A stretch of 64,000 bases of DNA. Source: Chiridota heheva (lineage: Eukaryota; Echinodermata; Holothuroidea; Apodida; Chiridotidae). The translations under genes were made by a program, and so were the position numbers. The notes below the pieces were generated by a model. The model worked only from the letters and a program-made list of their open reading frames with translations, ran no database searches and was not told where the DNA came from. The stretch lies in NCBI GenBank assembly GCA_020152595.1, contig JAIGNY010004484.1:627124-691123 (forward strand), given 5' to 3'. This document shows positions 57,736-64,000 of the stretch, one piece after another. How positions within the stretch are numbered: the first letter of the stretch is position 1; every line of letters starts with the position of its first letter.

Positions 57736-58487
57736 TTTCTAGGAAAAAATTTCAGATTAGACAAAAATTGTTCTTGTGCAAAAATCATCATAAGGTGGAT
57801 ACAATTATAGTTGGAGGGATTTTGACCTGTTATGTTTAAATGCAATCTTGTGCTCTTTATATAATGGTTCTTATACATATAAATTTTGCTTCATTTGTCT
57901 TGTTCCATTTCAGTTTTCTGCATTTTTTCAGGGTTTATGATTTTATTTGCATGTGGTGCAATAATCAATGTGGGTTTATTGTTTGAAAAAGTAAGTTTAG
58001 AAGATGGAAAATAATAGTATAAGCACATGCATTGATGTGATATAAATCAGTGAAAACCAGGTCTTTCTGGCAGAATTAAAAAGTCAAGAAAATACTAAAA
58101 CATTGCATGCTTTTGCTTAAAACAATTTTCTTTGCCATAGGTAGTTTGGCTTCCTTTGTTATGGCTGTAGTACAAGTAGTCATGGAATAATGGAGGAAAT
58201 AATTTAGATGGGGGTGTCTTTAGTCATGTTAACAGCTTGCATAGTTTGAGTCCTTGTACGGAGCAGACTTCAGTTGGGAAAACAAACCTCCTTTGGCTAC
58301 ACCATGACTTTAAATGAAGTAGGAGAAGGTTTTAATTTATTTTGGGTAAAGCTTGCAATTAAAGGAATTTAAAATAAGTTAAAAGTTAGCTTTCAGTTAT
58401 GTAAAATACTGCTTTGGGAATGCATCTTGAAGTGGTAGTAATTGGTCACTTGTAAAGTGAGTAGAAACTTCTGGTATTTATGTAATT
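57736..58487. other. Unique AT-rich flank
   Basis: No gene or repeat recognised. Confidence 0.5.
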
Positions 58488-58850
58488 CTCATTTTGAATT
58501 TCAAAGGGCTTAAATATTTTCAAAAACATTTTTTGAATATTCTCAAAAGGGCTTGAATATTAAAAGGGCTTGATAATTTGCCAATGGGCTTTAATATTCT
58601 CAAATGGGCTTGAGTGTTCTAAAAAAAGGCTTAAATATTCTCAAAAGGGCTGAATTTTTTTCAATTGGTTTGAATATTCTCAAAAGGCTTTAATGTTCTC
58701 AAAGGACTTTAATGTTCTCAAAGGGCTTTAATGTTCTCAAAGGGCTTTAATGTTCTCAAAGGGCTTTAATGTTCTCAAAGGGCTTTAATGTTCTCAAAGG
58801 GCTTTAATGTTCTCAAAGGGCTTTAATGTTCTCAAAATACTTGAAGATAG
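58488..58850. repeat. 19-bp minisatellite (GTTCTCAAAGGGCTTTAAT)
   Basis: About 18 units; the last eight or so are nearly exact and the first ones are strongly diverged. Confidence 0.95.
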
Positions 58851-60429
58851 GGATAGAATGTTCTCAAGCATAACGCCCAATTGTAGTACTAACCAAGCAT
58901 CGCATGTATTCATTATTTTTAAGAAATAGATTTATAGCAGCATTTTGATAAGTTTCTCTTTTTTTATATATAATAAAACATGATATAAATAATGATAATT
59001 AGGAAGGTCTGTTTTTAAGATAATCTTGATTGTTATTTCTTGTACAAAATTTTTTATGTTCTTTTTTTGATGATATAAAATGATTAGGATATGTACAGTA
59101 TAATTATCATTTTTACACTGTCTGAAATTATAAGATATATGTATAAAGTGTAACGTTGTAATGTTTTGTCTGTATTTGTATAAATGTATCTCTTTTAGCC
59201 TTGTTTTAGTAGAGACAATTTGTTTGTAAAGACCAGGTGATAAGTGTGTGAATTGTCCTGTTCAAACATTTACAAGAGTGTATTGACTCAGTGGTTGAGA
59301 AATACCTTCTATCTTTACACTCTTCAAACAAGGTGATAGTTGAACAGGGTTTTACAGCCTCAAAAAGGTTCGTTGCTCTGTTGTGGCACGTTTCCTTACG
59401 TTTGGTAACAAGATTTTTGTGATTAGGAAGGAGGGGGGGGGATACATTTTGCCTGTCAAGGGATGACTCCTGTTTGGTGTATTATCTAATCCACGAGGAT
59501 ATATATCCATAAAAAGTTGTAGTCCTTCCAACCACACAGTAAGATGAGTAGTATAGGCAATTCATCATTTCACAACAAAATTATCCTAAACACACTGCTT
59601 TTAGCATGTATAGTAAATGTCTTCCTATAAAGCTTGTGGATGCTCTTGTGATGATGGGGCTTGGTAGCAGGATATGCTCAGTCAATCCTGTCTTCTTCAA
59701 TGTTTCAGATGTAACCCCACTCGTAAAGTCTTCCAGCTCATACTTCAGGCTATGTACTGTAGTTCATATATTACCCACCTTTCATGTTGACGGCAGGAAG
59801 CAGTTCAAATTTTCTAATGAAATATTTTGCATTCACTTGCGCGACATGGCAGTTTGTTATGCTTTCAATGAGAAGGCTTTCTTTTATTTAAGTGCATCAA
59901 TTGATAGATATGGTATTAATCAATTTATAGAAATGGTATTGATCAATGTTGCTTCTTTTCAAAAATGTGGCTAGTGATATGGTACAATATCATACCGTTT
60001 GGACAACTGTCTCACATTTGTGTCGTAAATTATTTCTAGATAATTTCACACTAAAGCAATGTCTTGAAGGTGTTTGCTTGGTTCTCTTGAGAACTTAAAT
60101 GAAGCTTTTTTTTTTTTTATTTGGTAACTTTTTGATGATATATCAGCACTGCTGGAACCAAATGTAAGAGTGGGTATTCACTGTAACAGAACAGAAACAT
60201 TTTGTTGACAGTACTGGGCCTCAAGATGTGTAATTACAGTACTAAGAGTACAGGTTTAATTAAGATTTTTAAGAAAAGTTTGTAATAAGGAAAAAATTGG
60301 ATAATTGTTTCTTGTAAATGTCAAAAATGGTATATAGTTTGCATTTGTTTATCATACTGTTTTTACTTCTTTCAATAACAGTACTGGTCCATGTTTGGCT
60401 TAGTTTTATCAATTCAGACTGCGTTTTAA
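58851..60429. other. Unique AT-rich flank, one unrecognised open frame
   Basis: An open frame of 122 codons at 59606-59974 (+) has no recognisable domain, no clear exon signals and AT-rich usage like its surroundings. I do not call it a gene. Confidence 0.5.
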
Positions 60430-61060
60430 TCTGATAAAGTTGATCAGGGCTACCTAAAACCATTTATTAAACTATCAAGTTTGACCAGGGCTGATGTAAA
60501 AAAGTATTACGAAATTAAGGAGTTTAGCTAGGGTCCTCCTAAAAATATTGTATTAAGCTAATGAGTTTAGCCAGGGCCCATCTAATAAGCATTAAGAGAC
60601 CTAATGAGTTTAGCCAGGGCCCATCTAAAAAGCATTGAGACCCAATGGATTTGGTTAGGGCCCATCTAATAAGCATTAAGAGACTTAACGAGTTTAGCCA
60701 GGGCCCATCTAAAAAGCATTAAGAGACCTATGTATTTTACCAGGGCCCACTTAAGAAGTATTTAGAAAGCTAATGAGTTTGGTCAGGGTCCTAATGAAAA
60801 TAATTTAATCTAGGTAATGAGTTTGGCCAGGACCCATCTAAAAAGCATTAAGAGACCTTATGAGTCTAGCCAGGCCCACCTAAGAAGTATTTAAAAAGCT
60901 AATGAATGAGTTTGACCAGGGTCCACACAAAAATAATTTGATAAAGGTAATGAGTTCAAGATCCACCTAAAAAGTATGATAATAATAATAATACAAAATA
61001 GTATAATGTTTGAGTTCAGGGCCCATCTCAAAAGTAATAAGTAAGTGAAAGTTTGTTCAG
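60430..61060. repeat. 43-bp degenerate minisatellite, about 14 copies
   Basis: Unit AATGAGTTTAGCCAGGGCCC, ATCTAAAAAGCATTAAGAGA, CCT, best kept at 60555-60730 and diverged on both sides. Confidence 0.9.
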
Positions 61061-64000
61061 GTTAATAAAAGCTTGGGTGGGTTGAAGAAGTTTATATTTT
61101 TCTATTCATGTACAAAAAAGATATTTTTTATACATGTTTTATCTCTCATCAGTACAAATGTGTTTAATATGTGTTTTTCCTTTTAAGAGTACGACAATTT
61201 TGATACTCTTTATGTGGATATACTTTGTGATACTTGTCATTGTGTTATGTACTTTGTGATACTTGTCATTGTGTTATGTACATTATTTTCATGTATTGTC
61301 TCAATACTCCACATATACTTTTGGTGCCCTTGAATCATTTGAACAAAGTCTTGAACATTTTTGTACACATAGATTTTGATGAATGAAATTGTTTATGATT
61401 TGTATTTATTCGCATGTTATAAGAGTTTTTGTAGAGAAGAAATCCCCACATATGAATGTTAATGTAATCATAGCTTCGTTTGTTTTATTTATATTAACTG
61501 CAAAGAAATATCATATTGTATATTGTTTGACCCTGGACAAGTGAACATTGGAATGCAGAAATAGACGAAAGGGATACGACATGAAAAGAAGCATTGTATG
61601 AGTAGGTAAATCTGAACTAAAATAGCATAAACTTTCTTTGATTTTTATATTGCCATAATTATTACCTTTGTCTGAAACACAAATCTAGATAATAAGTGCA
61701 TCATTTGAATCATTGAAAGTAAATTCAACACCTGAATAAAAAGTAGTAGCAATAACAGATTCCTGGTATTAGAATATTATTTTATTTTTAAACGTGATTC
61801 AAGTATTGACTTGGCAGGTAGTTGTTAACTGACAACTGAAAATGTGTTAAAAATTATAAGCAGGTTCTGTGTAACATCGCTTCTGTGATATAAAACAGGG
61901 CAAAATGTTATGATTTTTTACTGATATTCTTCATTTTAGGGGATTTCTCAGGAGTTTCCATGAAGGTCTGTTGTAAATAAAAAATTATGGTTAAAAGGTT
62001 GGAAAATAAAATTAATTACTGCAAACATATTAAAGAAAGAATATATTTACGAGAATTATTTGTCCCAACAATCAATTCATGGGTAGACTAGTTATGGGGA
62101 CAAGGGGGGGGGGTGGGGTGCATCAAAATGCAATAATCACAAACATGTATATCTTCCTCACACTAAATTCTCTTACAGGTACATAATTGTTCCAATAGAA
62201 AACACACGGAGCCCCCAATTAATTTTACTCTAAACAAAATAAGGGTAATTTAAATGAACTTTTTTTGTTCGTTTTGTTATTTTTCACAGATTTGCAATCG
62301 ACTGTTCAAATATTTACTGATGCAAGTTTTCTTTCAAGTAACATTTACCCCACAGTATTGATATAATACTACAATGGGACATTTTTGATTGCCTTGAGTT
62401 TAATTGATATATGCAACATTTGTCAATTTGCATGACAAAAAACATTGTAACAGTAGGATGACAAAACGTGAAATAAAACATACAAAAAATAATAAGAAAA
62501 TAATCTTTAACATGTTCCTGCAGCATTTATGATTCATTTATTCTCATAAACATCTTAGAATTTACAGTACTGTTTTGTCCATTGTAATTTTACTGCTTTG
62601 AATTGAATGAAGTAGGTACTGTTTTTCAGACCAGGGACGTTTCTTCCTGATGTACATTAAATTACTAGTTCTAGTCAGCCCATGCTGATCAGGTGTAATA
62701 ACGAATATTCCTCACGATTATGTGTTTATGTTATGCTTTGTTTACCACTGGTTTTAGGTGGCTGGATTGACTATGTTGCAATGATTTTAAATAAAAATTG
62801 AAGCATTTTGGACATATTTCATTTGTTGAGTTCTTTTCATTCATTTTCTTCTATTTTAAGTTTCTCTCCACACTCACATATTTAACACATGGAAAAACAG
62901 AAAGCTTTGAAAATTAACTTTTTTGGGGATGTCTTCTCAAATCTTTTGAAGTTTCTGAAATATTAATTGCTAACCAGAAATTGATAAAAACCTAATAATC
63001 TTAAATATGTTACATTACAGGAGCTACAAGATCTGGGGACTTATTTTCCATATCTCATAATGTGCCTTTTGCTGTACAGGGTATGTACTACTGATGCCAG
63101 CAACACACAGTGCAGGAAATCATACAATCATTGAATAACGGAATAGAAAAAATGGAAAAATTAGATAAAGATTTGGAGCTAACTGCCAAAAAATATATCA
63201 TCACATGCTATTCTACACTTTGATTAGACACAACTGAACTGGCTAATTCCGGATAAGGGTTGCACATGCATGAATTTTCAAAGAATATTTTCTACTTGTA
63301 AATCATTTTTTCTTGAATAGTACACTAGTCAAGCATTCAGAAACTGTTTTTGCTTTTCTTCTACGGCACTTGGATCGATTTTTTTTTTATCAAAGCTTGA
63401 AGTTTGGGGAAACAGAAGTAGCATTTCCACGTATTTTGTGATGGAAATTTGAGTTGCCCTCGTTTACAGTTCTTATGCTTCAAAGATAATCATTATTGGT
63501 TGACTATGAAGTATGATACCTTCCCTATCCACCACTAAAGAATTTTAGCCCAAAAGCTGAAATATAACAATTTTGTACCATTTTGAAATATTCACATTGC
63601 CATGTCCCGTCTGTCACAAAAAAAAAAAAAAAAAAAAAAAAAAACATGAAAAAGTTGTGTACTTTTTACATGCAAAGATTTTTTGCTTCAAAGATAAATT
63701 CCTATCTTCTATCAAGGTGATCTCACCTAGGAAGTAAAATTAAAATAGCCTTTGATGTATAGCTGATCTGATATTCCATGTCAAAATCAGTCACAATTTA
63801 CCCCTTATATTATATTTTGTCCAGTCTGTCCCATTTTTTTTTATCATCTCTATAGGTTGTAAAAAAATGGTAAACTGAGACTATTTTACTTCTAATATTC
63901 CATGTCTTTGTTAAAAATAATATAATTGCTGAATTTATAAATAAAAAAGTAAACTAAAGATTAATTTTAAAATACACACTTCACCCTTTTTAGGGCAGTG
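61061..64000. other. Unique AT-rich flank to the end of the window
   Basis: Holds a 29-bp direct duplication at about 61224-61282 (TACTTTGTGATACTTGTCAT), a G-run at 62105, AATAAA at 62790 and a poly(A) run of about 27 at 63618. No gene recognised. Confidence 0.5.
62790..62795 (+). terminator. Possible distal poly(A) signal
   Basis: AATAAA is followed by TTTGTTGAGTTCTTTTC. If used by the integrin gene it would make a 6.6 kb 3' UTR that includes the SINE and two minisatellites. It could equally belong to nothing. Confidence 0.2.

Noticed and set aside
59606..59974. 122-codon plus-strand frame
   Set aside because: No similarity recognised, no exon signals, composition like its AT-rich surroundings.

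Overview
This window is animal nuclear DNA. It is AT-rich, has short exons bounded by AG...GT, and its introns are full of tandem repeats and small transposons. The only protein-coding gene I can support is a plus-strand integrin beta subunit. It runs from 10850 to a last exon at either 52104 or 56227. The protein is beta1-like but clearly not vertebrate. Together with the repeat style (many short inverted-repeat elements, LINE tails with GCGC motifs), this suggests a marine invertebrate deuterostome, most likely an echinoderm. The taxon is an inference.

Seventeen common exons, with consistent splice phases, encode the end of the N-terminal hybrid segment, the betaI (I-like) domain with the MIDAS motif DLSDSM, the second half of the hybrid domain, four I-EGF modules, the beta-tail domain, and the transmembrane helix with the membrane-proximal cytoplasmic segment. 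The signal peptide and PSI exons are not visible and probably lie upstream of the window. Two exons (23542-23634 and 41378-41548) are each one base short of an open frame. Both gaps are at short homopolymers, so sequencing error is the simplest explanation, but a broken allele or pseudogene is possible.

The most interesting feature is at the 3' end. Two different terminal exons, at 52036-52104 and 56165-56227, both accept the same splice phase. Each encodes a complete integrin tail with two NPxY motifs and its own stop codon. The gene can therefore probably make two receptors that differ only in the cytoplasmic talin/kindlin-binding tail. The upstream alternative exon sits between two long minisatellites.

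The rest is repeats. At least nine minisatellite arrays (unit 19 to 54 bp, up to about 2.5 kb long) lie in or just after the gene. A roughly 3 kb, decayed non-LTR retrotransposon with endonuclease, reverse transcriptase and RNase H remnants splits one array, and a 5'-truncated copy of it lies at 28.6 kb. A CR1/L2-like LINE tail lies at 26.3 kb. There are several families of short inverted-repeat elements, including two copies of an exactly 101-bp TTAA-flanked piggyBac-like MITE, and a tRNA-derived SINE lies downstream of the gene. Positions 1-10849 and 56228-64000 hold no gene that I can recognise.
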